Origin: CAWCTB01 sp963798275
Lineage (GTDB): Bacteria; Acidobacteriota; Terriglobia; Terriglobales; Acidobacteriaceae
Direction: 5' to 3'
DNA: 64,000 nt
Assembly (NCBI GenBank): GCA_963798275.1
Contig: CAWCTB010000020.1
Span: 4,541 to 68,540 of the forward strand
Below are positions 1 to 8,665 of this stretch, piece by piece. Numbering within the stretch: position 1 is the stretch's first letter; each line of letters starts with the position of its first letter. The notes under the pieces were generated by a model. It was not told the DNA's origin. It saw only the letters and a program-made list of their open reading frames with translations, and made no database searches. Made by a program: the position numbers and the translations under genes.

Positions 1-1
1 G

Positions 2-88
2 TTAACCGGGGTGGTCGATGACATGCACCGGTCAGCGGGATTCTGGACGGAGTCTCTGGCCCTGGCGCGTCGCGCGATGAATGTCTGA
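2..88 (+). CDS. possible 3' end of an unidentified gene cut by the window edge
   Basis: An open frame enters from the left edge and ends at a TGA at 86-88. It gives 28 residues containing DDMHRSAGFWTE. The stretch ends just before the convergent YceI stop, as expected for the tail of a neighbouring gene. It is too short to assign to a family, and chance openness cannot be excluded. Confidence 0.25.
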   Translation, partial: LTGVVDDMHRSAGFWTESLALARRAMNV

Positions 89-116
89 TTGGGCCGCAGA
101 CGGTCTGTGGTCGACC

Positions 117-731
117 CTATTGCTGGTTCGCCGCCGCCGCGGCGGTCGTCACCGTCGCAACCGTCGACACACTGATCTCGACTTTGTTCTCCACCTTCAG
201 GAAAAGCGTGCTGGGATTCTTCATCCCCCAGGCTTCGTAGGGCAGCTCGAACTTCGTGGTGGCGGTGGCTCGCGACCCTTCGGCTTGGACCGGTAGCGAG
301 AGCGTCATATCGTGGTCGCCGCCGTGAATCCGAAAGATGCCTTGAACCTGCAGCGTTGAGATGCCTTGCGCGGGCAGATTGCCACTCACGTGCTTGGGCA
401 GAAATACGATGTCTGGATAGCGCGCACTCTCCAGCACTTCCTTCTGCATTTTGCCGTCGCGCATACGATTGCCGCTCTCGCCGCTTTTCGCGTCGATCAC
501 GATCTGCCCACTGGCGTCGCCCGTCTTGGGATCGAACACGATGCTGCCGCTCTTCAGCTTGAACGTCCCCTGGACGGTGTGCAGCACATCGCCTAATGTC
601 CATAAGATCGTGGTCTGTGCCGGGTCCAGCGTAATCTGCGTCTGCGCGTGCGCAGCGAGACCGCACAGAAGAATGAGCGCGACCGAGGCCAGGGGAGTGA
701 GACGCCGATTGTGCGGACTGCCTGATTTCAT
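117..731 (-). CDS. YceI-family secreted protein
   Basis: This is a 204-residue protein with an N-terminal signal peptide (hydrophobic stretch ending near AHAQ) followed by a YceI domain. The domain opens with LDPAQTTILWTLGDVLHTVQG and ends in the usual KVEISVSTVATV-type strand. YceI proteins form a lipocalin-like barrel that binds polyisoprenoid or amphiphilic lipids in the periplasm. The ATG at 731 is preferred because a longer frame from 782 would overlap the upstream gene and bury the signal peptide. It is the last gene of an operon with an FAD oxidoreductase and a type III polyketide synthase, so it may carry or shield their lipid product. That role is inference. Confidence 0.85.
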   Translation of the reverse strand: MKSGSPHNRRLTPLASVALILLCGLAAHAQTQITLDPAQTTILWTLGDVLHTVQGTFKLKSGSIVFDPKTGDASGQIVIDAKSGESGNRMRDGKMQKEVLESARYPDIVFLPKHVSGNLPAQGISTLQVQGIFRIHGGDHDMTLSLPVQAEGSRATATTKFELPYEAWGMKNPSTLFLKVENKVEISVSTVATVTTAAAAANQQ

Positions 732-760
732 GCGCCGGTCCCGGTAAAGTTTCGCGCAGC

Positions 761-1876
761 TCATGACGTCAGCAATCGCCATCCAAACGACAAACCTGGG
801 CCAAGCCCGAATTGCATGGGTGAAAGCGTGCCGGTATGCATGGCCAGCATGCGGCCGAAGAAGCCGGGCTCGCCGGTGAGAGCGCGAAAGGCCCGATCGC
901 GCAGCCAGCCCCGATTGTCCATCAGCAGCATCAGCGCCGCCATCTTCCGCGGCATGCGAGTCACTCGAGCATGTGCTCTGTCATACGCCGTGAGGTCACC
1001 CGTGCGCATCGCGTCGGCCAGCGCGAGCGCCTGCTGAAAGGCAATCGACAATCCCTCTCCGGTAATGGCGTCGACCGAACCCGCTGCTTCACCTATGAGC
1101 GCGATGCTTCCATTCTGCACATTTCTGAGCCGGCGCGACGCGGTGGTGGCGCCGAGCGTGCTGCCCAGCTTCGGGGCATGGCTTAGTTTTTCTGCAAGCT
1201 GAGGAAAGCCGGGCAGGGCTGCATCGAATCGCAATCCGTTCCGGCTGGTAATCAGGGCAACACAGACTTGATCTTCCGCCACCGGCGTCACATACATCTG
1301 GCCGAGATCGCTCCAATGCACTTCGACGAAGTCCGACCAGCGCGCGACACGGTAATGCCGGCGAAAGCCAAAGCGATAGCGGGGCGCACGTGCCGGATCG
1401 AGTCCGGAGAGCTTGCGCAGCTTCGAGTTTTGCCCGTCAGCACCGATCAGCCAGCGCGAGGGGACAACGTCTCCTTCGACCACCAGCCCGCGTGGCGACA
1501 AACCGGTGATGCGGCGGCCCCAATGCAGTGCGACGCCACATTGCGCCGCGCGATCCACCAGCCACTGATGCAATAGGGTGCGGCGAATTCCGTAACCGAT
1601 GCCGCTGGGGAAACTTGCCTCGACGTCCCGCACGCCGTTGAGGAACCGAATGCCGCGAAAGGGCGCAGCGGCGTGGGCATCAACCTCGACCCCGAGTTTT
1701 GCCAGAGCGGTCAGGCCATCCGGCATGATGCCTTCGCCGCAGGCCTTATCGATCGGAGGCTGTGCACAGTCGACGACTGCGACTTCCAAGCCCGCTTGCC
1801 GGGCAGCGATGGCAGCAGCCAGTCCGGCAGGACCTCCGCCAGCAATCAGGACTTCCGTACCTCGAAGCTTACTCAT
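761..1876 (-). CDS. FAD-dependent oxidoreductase, geranylgeranyl reductase / UbiH-like
   Basis: This is a 371-residue flavoprotein. The N-terminal Rossmann dinucleotide-binding motif is VLIAGGGPAGLAAA. An IGADGQNSKLRKL segment (the DG motif) lies mid-protein. A C-terminal second FAD motif reads GEAAGSVDAITGEG. These are hallmarks of the geranylgeranyl-reductase/aromatic hydroxylase group, which acts on lipophilic substrates. The start ATG lies one base after the stop of the polyketide synthase (TAA-C-ATG), so the two are surely co-transcribed and probably translationally coupled. It likely oxidises or reduces the polyketide product; the exact substrate is unknown. Confidence 0.85.
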   Translation of the reverse strand: MSKLRGTEVLIAGGGPAGLAAAIAARQAGLEVAVVDCAQPPIDKACGEGIMPDGLTALAKLGVEVDAHAAAPFRGIRFLNGVRDVEASFPSGIGYGIRRTLLHQWLVDRAAQCGVALHWGRRITGLSPRGLVVEGDVVPSRWLIGADGQNSKLRKLSGLDPARAPRYRFGFRRHYRVARWSDFVEVHWSDLGQMYVTPVAEDQVCVALITSRNGLRFDAALPGFPQLAEKLSHAPKLGSTLGATTASRRLRNVQNGSIALIGEAAGSVDAITGEGLSIAFQQALALADAMRTGDLTAYDRAHARVTRMPRKMAALMLLMDNRGWLRDRAFRALTGEPGFFGRMLAMHTGTLSPMQFGLGPGLSFGWRLLTS

Positions 1877-1877
1877 G

Positions 1878-2928
1878 TTACCAGCGCAGCAGGACGAGCT
1901 CCGAGCAGAATCCCGGACCCATCGCGGCAAGAATACTGTAACTGCCGGCAGCAGGACGGCGCCGGTTCATGAATTCTTCCAGTACCAGCAGCACCGAAGC
2001 CGAAGAAAGATTGCCCACTTTGTGCAGGCAGTCCCATGAGACTTGCAGAGCTCCGTCCGGCAAGTTGAGCGATTCGGCGGTTGCCTCCAAGACTCTTGGG
2101 CCGCCGGTGTGCATGATCCAGGTGGAGATGTCGTCGCGACTCAGGTCATGGTCGAAGAGGAAAACATCAAGATCGTGGGCGAGGTGCTTGCGCACCATCT
2201 CCGGAACTTCAGCCGAGAGCACAATGCGGAAGCCCTCTTCCGAAATGTCCCATCCCATCACATCTTCGGTTCCGCGATAGAACGAGGACTGGGCGCCGAC
2301 GATCTCCGGCCCATGGGTCGCGCGGTCTTCTCCGCTGACGATCACCGCGGCCGAGCCGTCGCCAAACAATCCGGATGAAATAAGGTTGGCAACCGACAAA
2401 TCTCCGCGCTGCCACGTCAGGGAACAAAGTTCCACCGACACAAGAACGGCATGGTGCTCCGGGTAGGCGCGTACGTAATCGGCCGCACGCGCAATACCGG
2501 CAGCGCCGGCGACGCAGCCCAATCCGAAGATCGGGTTGCGCTTGATGTCGGTGCGCAGGTTCATGCGATTGATCAGTCGGGCATCAATCGACGGGCTGCA
2601 AATACCTGTGACCGAGACAAAAAAGATCGCATCGAGGTCAGCTTCGCATAGTCCCGCGCGGGTCAGAGCGCGGCAGATCGATTGCTCCGCCAGGTCCTCG
2701 GCCACCTCGATCCATGCGTCATTCGACTTTCCCCAGGTTGTCAGATCGTCGTACTGTTCAATGGGCAGGGCGAGATGACGTCCGTCCACCGCAACGCGGC
2801 CTAGCAGACGATCGAGCACCCTGGGATTCTGCAATGCGGCTCTCCCAGTGCCGCTTCAACGCTGCCGCGATTTGTTCCTGCGTGTAGTAATGCTTGGGAA
2901 ATGCGCTGGCTACGCTTGCGATTCGCAT
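1878..2928 (-). CDS. type III polyketide synthase (chalcone/alkylpyrone synthase family), one frameshift
   Basis: The main frame (from 2834) carries the catalytic Cys in FGLGCVAGAAG, the His in WIMHTGGP and the Asn in KVGNLSSAS, the triad of type III PKSs. As a single frame it is only about 318 residues and starts mid-domain. The missing N-terminus lies one frame over, from the ATG at 2928 (MRIASVASAFPKHYYTQEQI). The frames meet near 2830-2845, and a single extra base explains the break. Repaired, the protein is about 350 residues, normal for the family. Such enzymes extend fatty acyl-CoAs with malonyl-CoA to alkylpyrones or alkylresorcinols. It heads the operon with an FAD oxidoreductase and YceI. 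Confidence 0.85.
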
Positions 2929-3162
2929 GAGTCGGCTGGTTTGGGCCCCTTTTCATTTTGTCGCAGTCAGTTCGCTCGCCGTGGCCGAGAGTGCATGACA
3001 GCGCGGAAGGCGACATTACCTCTACTCGCCCTCAGTAAGTGTAATTGGCCACGAAAACTTAGCCGTTTGAACCCCCGGCAACGGCCATAGTTTCGGAAGA
3101 TGCGGGCGAGTCTGCAGTTTGTGCGGAAGCTATGAAGAGCTAATTGCTAGAATCTCCCTAAG

Positions 3163-3888
3163 ATGCGCGCCGAAGCCCTCAGCGCAGTGGCGGTCGCCGG
3201 ACTGGCAACCTGGGCCGGGTTTCACTCCATGTGGCCGACTTCGCAGGTCTACGGTCGCACCTTCATCGGGCTCGAGCGCGGATCGCCATTCGTGGCCCTC
3301 ACCTACGACGACGGCCCCAACGATCCCTGGACGCCGCGTCTGCTCGAAGTACTCGACCGGCATTCCGTCAAGGCGACATTCTTTGTTATCGGACGTTTCG
3401 TCGCCCAGCGCCCCGACATCGCTCGCGCCATCGTCACTGCCGGACATGTAATCGGGCTGCACACCTGGGATCATCCCAACCTCATCTTTGCCGACAGCGC
3501 TGAAGTGAGGCGGCAGATCGAGCAGACACGCCGTGCCGTGTTCGACGCGACTGGAGTCGATCCGCGCTTGTTTCGCCCACCCTTCGGCGCGCGCCGTCCG
3601 GGAACCCTGCGCATTATTCGCGCCGCCGGGCTCGAACCGATCATGTGGAACGTAACCGCTTACGACTGGAAGTCGACCACGGCCGAGAAGGTGGTGGCGC
3701 ACATCGAGCGCCAAATGCGCGGAGGTGACGTGATCCTGATGCACGACGGCGGACACAAAGCCATGGGCGCCGACCGCAGCCACAGTGTCGCCGCCACTGA
3801 CCAGATTCTCAGCCACTACCTCAGCGAGGGGAGTCAGTTTGTCACGATTCCCGAGATGATGAGGAAGCAACGAGCCGCCAGCCGCTAA
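3163..3888 (+). CDS. polysaccharide deacetylase (NodB domain)
   Basis: This 241-residue protein has a short N-terminal hydrophobic segment followed by a NodB/CE4 domain. Visible motifs, in order, are TYDDGPND (catalytic base and metal Asp), HTWDHPN (metal-binding His pair), RPPFGARRP and, near the end, LMHDGG. CE4 enzymes remove N- or O-acetyl groups from peptidoglycan or exopolysaccharide. The N-terminal segment suggests membrane anchoring or export. The gene stands alone and converges on hemL across a short spacer of TTCGCT-type repeats. Confidence 0.88.
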   Translation: MRAEALSAVAVAGLATWAGFHSMWPTSQVYGRTFIGLERGSPFVALTYDDGPNDPWTPRLLEVLDRHSVKATFFVIGRFVAQRPDIARAIVTAGHVIGLHTWDHPNLIFADSAEVRRQIEQTRRAVFDATGVDPRLFRPPFGARRPGTLRIIRAAGLEPIMWNVTAYDWKSTTAEKVVAHIERQMRGGDVILMHDGGHKAMGADRSHSVAATDQILSHYLSEGSQFVTIPEMMRKQRAASR

Positions 3889-3894
3889 CAATTA

Positions 3895-4115
3895 GGTCTT
3901 TGCTATTCGCTTTTGGCCGTTCGCTTTTCGCCCCTCGCCGGACAGCCAATCGTCGTACGTACAGATTATTGCGATGTGCGCGGTGACGCAGCCGTGCAGC
4001 GGTGGCATCAACTGAATTGCACCTTCCACATCCCGCAGCAACTCGCCATTTCGCCCTGCGCGTCGCGGTCCGGGAGCGAGCGAAAAGCCAGGAGCGAATA
4101 ACGAAAGGCTAATTG
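3895..4115. repeat. TTCGCTTTT-type low-complexity repeats between convergent genes
   Basis: Degenerate heptamer-like units (CTATTCGC, GTTCGCTTTTCGCC) occur at 3900-3940 on the plus strand. Matching units occur on the minus strand at about 4076-4118 (TTCGTTATTCGCT, GGCTTTTCGCTCGC). Together they form a loose inverted pair downstream of both the deacetylase and hemL. Related stretches occur at 35699-35752 and 43632-43665. No gene was recognised here. Confidence 0.5.
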
Positions 4116-5413
4116 CTAGACCTGCCGCAGTGCCTCCCGCGCCGCAGCGATTGTCTGCTCGACATCCTGCGGCGTGTGGGCCACGCTGAGAAATGCCGCT
4201 TCGAACTGCGAGGGTGGCAGCCATACTCCGGCGTTGAGCATGGCGTTGTGGAACGAGCCAAATTTCTTGGTGTCGCTGGTGGCGGCGCTGTCCCAATCTG
4301 TGACCTGCTTGTCGGTGAAGAAGAAAGTGAACATTGACCCGACGCGGTTTGCCGTCATCGCGACGCCCGCTTCTTTTGCGGCCGTCAGCACTCCGGCCAC
4401 GAGCTAGTCCCGCGTTTTCGTCTAACTGGTTATAGAACGTCTGCCGGTTGGCTTTGAGCTGGCACAGCGTCGTGATGCCGGCCGCCATGGCCAGCGGATT
4501 GCCGCTCAGGGTTCCCGCCTGGTAGACCGGGCCCAGCGGCGCGACCATGTCCATGATCTTTGCCGCCCCGCCGTACGCGCCCACCGGCAATCCGCCGCCG
4601 ATGATTTTGCCCATGGTCACCAGGTCGGCCGAGATGTTGTACAGCTCTGCGGCTCCGCCAAACGCCAGCCGGAATCCGGTCATCACCTCGTCGAGAATGA
4701 GCACCGCCGCCCTCGCGCTGAGTAATGGCGCGCAGGCCGTCCAGGTAGCCGGGATTCGGCGGCACGCAGCCCATATTGCCCACCACCGGTTCCACAATGA
4801 CGCAGGCAATCTTGTCCTTGAATTTGGCGAAGGCCTCATCGACCGCATTGAGGTTGTTGTAGGGCAGTGCCAGGGTGAACTCGACAAACTCTTCCGGCAC
4901 CCCGGCTGAGCCCGGAATGCCTAACGTGGCCACGCCCGATCCGGCTTTTACCAGCAGTGCATCACTGTGGCCGTGGTAGCAGCCTTCGAACTTCACGATG
5001 AATTTGCGCCCGGTGTAGGCCCGCGCCAGCCGGATCGCCGACATGGTCGCTTCCGTCCCTGAGCTGACGAAGCGAACTTTCTCGACGGCGGGAAACGCCT
5101 CCGTCACCAGCTCCGCCAGGTCAGCTTCGGTCGGAGTCGACGCGCCGAAGCTGGTTCCGTGTTTCGCCGCCTGCAGGATCGCCTCGATCACGTTGGGTTC
5201 GGAGTGCCCCAGGATCAGCGGTCCCCACGAGCCGACGTAGTCGATGTAGCGGTTGCCGTCGGCGTCCCACACGTAAGCTCCCTCGCCGCGCACCAGGAAC
5301 GGCGGGTCGCCGCCCACCGAACGAAAAGCTCGCACGGGCGAGTTCACGCCCCCGGGGATGAGTTTTTCAGCGCGCTTTTGCAGAGCGCGGGACTTTTCGA
5401 GCGATCGGGCCAT
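4116..5413 (-). CDS. hemL: glutamate-1-semialdehyde 2,1-aminomutase, two frameshifts
   Basis: This PLP enzyme converts glutamate-1-semialdehyde to 5-aminolevulinate, the first committed precursor of heme and cobalamin. The N-terminal two-thirds starts [21 protein letters not shown] and contains [17 protein letters not shown] and CYHGHSD. The middle frame carries DEVMTGFR and the PLP-lysine motif [16 protein letters not shown]. The last frame ends with [17 protein letters not shown]. The frames change near 4704-4716 and 4400-4408, each explained by one extra base. The joined product is about 432 residues, the usual family size. Because the protein is otherwise perfectly conserved, consensus error is more likely than a dead gene. 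Confidence 0.9.
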
Positions 5414-5433
5414 GATGACGGATTCCTCTTAAG

Positions 5434-5463
5434 GCCGCCCCAAATCGGCACTTTCGGGGCGGC
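5434..5463 (-). promoter_or_regulatory. stem-loop in the hemL 5' leader
   Basis: A perfect 8-bp inverted repeat (GCCGCCCC / GGGGCGGC) encloses a 14-base loop. On the hemL strand it lies just upstream of the Shine-Dalgarno-like AGAGGAAT before the ATG at 5413. A second small hairpin (GGTGTG/CACACC, 5499-5518) lies further upstream. The leader may fold and affect hemL translation. I could not match it to a known riboswitch class. Confidence 0.4.
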
Positions 5464-5624
5464 AAACCATGGAGTTTATCAGGCACCCCGCGCCCGTGGG
5501 TGTGCGAACGGTCACACCTCTGGGGGGTGACGGAACCCAGGGTAAGTCGTCCAAAGAACATTGCCGGTATGGGAAGTTGGGTAAGCCTGGACCGATTTCG
5601 CGCAACCAGTCCCGCCGCCCGGCA

Positions 5625-5653
5625 TCGAACTTAAGGTATGGAACGGGTATAAT
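5625..5653 (+). promoter_or_regulatory. sigma-70-type promoter of the S41 protease-like gene
   Basis: A perfect TATAAT at 5648-5653 is preceded by TCGAAC at 5625-5630 with a 17-base spacer. The predicted start of transcription is near 5660, leaving a leader of about 60 bases before the ATG at 5723. No strong Shine-Dalgarno sequence is seen before that ATG. Confidence 0.55.
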
Positions 5654-5722
5654 CAAAGGCGCACTTCTCCGGGCGGTAACCTGCCCCTGAAGAATTTCCA
5701 GCCGCGATTTTGCGTATTACAC

Positions 5723-6949
5723 ATGTCAAAGACCACCAAGCTCGTCGTACTCGGTCTCTCCTTTCTGCTCGCCTCGTTTGTCGTGGCCGGCGGGTTAGGC
5801 GTTAAGGCTGCCACCAGCAACGATGATTCCTACCACCAGCTCGGGGTGTATAGCGAGGTGCTCTCGCGCATCCGCACGGAGTACGTCGAGGATCCCAACA
5901 TTACCAAGGTGACCAACGGTGCACTGCATGGGCTGCTGGAGTCGCTGGACGCCAACTCCAGCTATCTTGATCCGCAGGAGTACAAGGACTACAAACAGCG
6001 CAAGAACGAGGGTAAGGCGACCATCGGCGCAGCGATTTCCAAGCGCTACGGTTACGCCGCTGTCATCTCGGTGATCCCTGGCGGACCGGCCGAAAAGGCA
6101 GGAGTCGACGCAGGCGACATCATCGAGGCCATCGAAGGCCGTTCTACCCGCGACATGTCACTGGCAGAGATCGACGGCTTGCTGGCGGGGCAGCCCGGTT
6201 CCGTCATTAACGTTTCTGTGGTGCGCCCACGCAAAGCGGAGCCGGTGAAGACCGCCATCACTCGCGCCATGGTGACCGACCCACCCGTCTCCGACAAGAT
6301 GATGGAAGACAACATCGGCTACATCAAGATCGACGACTTCCCCAAAGGCCGCGCCCAGGACGTGGCGGCCAAAGTCAAAGCTCTGGAGAAGGCCGGAGCT
6401 AAGAAGATCATCCTCGACTTGCGTAACTCCGGCGATGGCGACGAAGAAGAGGGCATCGCCACCGCCAACCTCTTCTTGAACCACGGCACCATCACCTACC
6501 TGCAGGGGCAGAAATATCCCAAGCAGATCTTTACCGCCGATCCGCAGAAGGCCGTGGTGACCAACCTGCCCATCGTGGTGCTGGTGAATCGCGGCACCGC
6601 CGGCCCGGCCGAAATCGTGGCTTCGGCGCTGATGGAGAATGCGCGCGCCGATGTCGTCGGCGATAAGACCTTCGGCTCCGGTTCCATCCAGAAGGTCATC
6701 GAGATGCCCGACGGCTCCGCCCTCATGCTCTCGGTGGCGAAGTACTATTCGCCCTCCGGCAAGGCGCTGCAGGACACCGCCATCACGCCCAATATCCTGG
6801 TCGCCGACAGCACCGATGACTTCCTGGTGCCCGACGAAGACGAGAATGCCCAGGAGGAGCAGCAGCAGGAGAAGCAGAAGCAGGCCCAGCCCGACGATCA
6901 ACTCAACAAAGCGATCGAGGTGCTGAAAGGCCAGCCCCAGAAAGCCTAG
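5723..6949 (+). CDS. S41 (CtpA-like) protease homologue lacking the catalytic Ser-Lys pair
   Basis: This 408-residue exported protein has a signal/anchor segment (residues 5-30), an S41 N-terminal helical region, a PDZ domain (about 95-180, with AVISVIPGGPAEKAGV) and an S41 peptidase fold (about 195-350). In E. coli Tsp the nucleophile Ser430 and base Lys455 are 25 residues apart. The aligned positions here are Gly294 (RGTAGPAEI) and Ser319 (KTFGSGSIQ), so both are replaced. The fold motifs around them are well kept. The protein may be a non-proteolytic scaffold or use another mechanism. The tail is Gln/Glu/Lys-rich and low in complexity. It has its own promoter and a terminator follows. Confidence 0.85.
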   Translation: MSKTTKLVVLGLSFLLASFVVAGGLGVKAATSNDDSYHQLGVYSEVLSRIRTEYVEDPNITKVTNGALHGLLESLDANSSYLDPQEYKDYKQRKNEGKATIGAAISKRYGYAAVISVIPGGPAEKAGVDAGDIIEAIEGRSTRDMSLAEIDGLLAGQPGSVINVSVVRPRKAEPVKTAITRAMVTDPPVSDKMMEDNIGYIKIDDFPKGRAQDVAAKVKALEKAGAKKIILDLRNSGDGDEEEGIATANLFLNHGTITYLQGQKYPKQIFTADPQKAVVTNLPIVVLVNRGTAGPAEIVASALMENARADVVGDKTFGSGSIQKVIEMPDGSALMLSVAKYYSPSGKALQDTAITPNILVADSTDDFLVPDEDENAQEEQQQEKQKQAQPDDQLNKAIEVLKGQPQKA

Positions 6950-6976
6950 CCTTTGGCCAATTCAGCAATCCAACAG

Positions 6977-7008
6977 CCGCGGACCTTCGGGCCCGCGGTT
7001 TTTGTTTT
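6977..7008 (+). terminator. rho-independent terminator after the S41-like gene
   Basis: A GC-rich stem (CCGCGGACC / GGCCCGCGG, one mismatch) closes a TTCG tetraloop at 6977-6998. It is followed by TTTTTGTTTT. It lies 28 bases after the stop codon. Confidence 0.85.
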
Positions 7009-7190
7009 GCACTGGAAGAAGCGCGTTCCGAGGCGCACGCTCCAAGCGCGTACGGTCGTGCCCCCTTGAGCCGGAGAATCCTGCCGCCTTCCGCATACCG
7101 CCCCTTTCGCGATGACATCCTCCGCGCTTCCGCGGCCCATTCCCAACGCCTGTTTATAATCCTGCATTACGTCGTACGAAGGAGATCGAC

Positions 7191-7937
7191 ATGGCAGGAG
7201 TGGAAGGCCGGGTTGCGCTGGTTACCGGAGCCTCGCAGGGCATTGGCCGCGCCTGTGCGCTGGTGCTGGCCGAGGCGGGAGCAACGGTTGCGCTCTGCGC
7301 CCGCAACCAGGAAAAGCTCGAACAACTTGCCGGCGAGATCAATGGCAAGGGTGGCCAGGCTGCAGCCTTCAAGATGGACGTCGGCCACGAAGACGAGATC
7401 AAGGCCGGGGTGAAAGCCGTCATCGCCCACTTCGGCAAGATCGACATCCTGGTCAACAACGCGGGCGTCACCCGCGATCAACTCATTTTGCGCATGAAGC
7501 GCGCCGACTGGGACGACGTCCTCAACACCAACCTCACCGGCCCCTTCCTGCTCACCCAGGCGGTGATCGGCTCCATGCTCAAGCAACGCTGGGGACGCAT
7601 CATCAACATCACCAGCATCTTCGGCCAGATCGGCCAGGCTGGGCAGGCCAACTACGCTTCCTCCAAGGCCGGACTGATCGGCCTCACCATGGCCACGGCG
7701 CGCGAAGTTGCTTCCCGCAACATCACCGTCAACGCCGTTGCTCCCGGCTGGATCGACACCGCCATGACCTCGGTTCTCCCCGACGAACTGAAAGAGACGA
7801 TGCTCAAGAACATCCCACTCGGCCGTATCGGCAGCGACCTCGATGTGGCCCACGCCGTGAAGTTCCTCGCCTCGGAAGAGGCCGGCTACATCACCGGCGA
7901 AGTGCTCAAAGTCAACGGCGGCATCCTGATGGGGTGA
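7191..7937 (+). CDS. fabG: 3-oxoacyl-[acyl-carrier-protein] reductase (SDR)
   Basis: This 248-residue classical short-chain dehydrogenase reduces 3-ketoacyl-ACP with NADPH in type II fatty-acid synthesis. The nucleotide-binding motif is TGASQGIG (residues 12-19), followed by NNAGVTRD. The catalytic Ser142, Tyr155 and Lys159 sit in NITSIFGQ and NYASSKAG. The C-terminus ends GEVLKVNGGILMG, as in true FabG proteins. A Shine-Dalgarno-like GAAGGAGAT precedes the ATG closely. The gene is not in a fab cluster here, so a role as a general SDR cannot be fully excluded. Confidence 0.9.
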   Translation: MAGVEGRVALVTGASQGIGRACALVLAEAGATVALCARNQEKLEQLAGEINGKGGQAAAFKMDVGHEDEIKAGVKAVIAHFGKIDILVNNAGVTRDQLILRMKRADWDDVLNTNLTGPFLLTQAVIGSMLKQRWGRIINITSIFGQIGQAGQANYASSKAGLIGLTMATAREVASRNITVNAVAPGWIDTAMTSVLPDELKETMLKNIPLGRIGSDLDVAHAVKFLASEEAGYITGEVLKVNGGILMG

Positions 7938-7940
7938 ACT

Positions 7941-7969
7941 GTCCTGAACTGAACCGTCCTGAACTGAAT
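7941..7969 (+). repeat. 15-bp tandem repeat between fabG and the GNAT gene
   Basis: Two copies of GTCCTGAACTGAA with period 15 (7941-7954 and 7956-7969) fill the short gap before the acetyltransferase start. No role is known. Confidence 0.6.
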
Positions 7970-7977
7970 GGTCAGAG

Positions 7978-8469
7978 ATGACGCCGGTGGCCGAGATCGT
8001 TGCCGTAACAACTCCGGAACAGATCGAGCAGGTTCGCCCGCTGCTGCGCGCTTACCAGTCCGAATTGCCGGCCCGGTACGGCTTTCCAAATCGCGAATGG
8101 CTCAACCTTCCTGGCGAATACGCACCGCCGCAAGGCGCGCTACTGCTGGCCACGGTTGCCGGACAGCCGGTTGGCTGCGTGGGATTGCGCCCCCACCCGC
8201 TTGCCGGCGCCTGCGAGATGAAGCGCCTCTACGTCCGCCCGACCTTTCGCGGGGACAAGATAGGTGTCCTTCTCGTGGAGAACATCATTGTCGTCGCCCG
8301 CCGCCTGGGCTATTCTCGCCTGCGCCTCGACACCCATCCTCCGACCATGCGGGCCGCCGTGGAACTGTACCGCCGCTTCGGGTTTCGCGAGGTTACGGCG
8401 GAATCGATGCCCGCGGTTGACGGGCTCAGTTACATGGAGTTGCACCTAGAATCGGATAGAGACCGATGA
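7978..8469 (+). CDS. GNAT-family N-acetyltransferase
   Basis: This 163-residue protein has a GNAT fold. The central motif A region reads EMKRLYVRPTFRGDKIGVLL (acetyl-CoA pyrophosphate binding, R-x-x-G-x-G/I type). A C-terminal ELYRRFGFREV segment is typical of motif B. The family transfers acetyl groups from acetyl-CoA to amines; the substrate here cannot be told. It starts 40 bases after fabG and may be read from the same transcript. Confidence 0.82.
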   Translation: MTPVAEIVAVTTPEQIEQVRPLLRAYQSELPARYGFPNREWLNLPGEYAPPQGALLLATVAGQPVGCVGLRPHPLAGACEMKRLYVRPTFRGDKIGVLLVENIIVVARRLGYSRLRLDTHPPTMRAAVELYRRFGFREVTAESMPAVDGLSYMELHLESDRDR

Positions 8470-8488
8470 GATTTTCTACAGGTCCGCC

Positions 8489-8508
8489 CATTGGTGGGGT
8501 ACCCCTCC
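8489..8508. repeat. GGGGTACCCC palindrome
   Basis: GGTGGGGTACCCCTCCAC contains a perfect 10-bp palindrome. A related GGTACC-rich inverted repeat occurs at 20565-20595. The two probably belong to one dispersed intergenic family. Confidence 0.45.
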
Positions 8509-8594
8509 ACTTTGGTAACTCATAAGTAATTATTACAGATTGGTTAATGGAAAGCCTCTCGTCAAGAACTAGGCGGCATGGCGCAAGAAATCCC

Positions 8595-8624
8595 TTGCAA
8601 CCCGCAATCGACTGTGGTTACTAT
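8595..8624 (+). promoter_or_regulatory. possible promoter of the XRE regulator
   Basis: TTGCAA (8595-8600) and TACTAT (8619-8624) are separated by 18 bases. They would start transcription near 8631, about 35 bases before the ATG. This is a weak match judged by eye. Confidence 0.3.
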
Positions 8625-8665
8625 GCAGTCAACACCGTATGCCACTTCAAGGACGTGAACCCGAT

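Noticed and set aside
3892..4115. Extension of a hemL frame past the hemL stop toward 3892
   Set aside because: The extension is the wrong frame for the hemL C-terminus. The correct frame ends at 4116, and the rest crosses repeat DNA.
5434..5500. GGCAAACC near a hairpin, reminiscent of a cyclic-di-GMP-I riboswitch
   Set aside because: The other conserved blocks of that class (GGGACGCAAAGC and the GGTAGG-type part) are absent.
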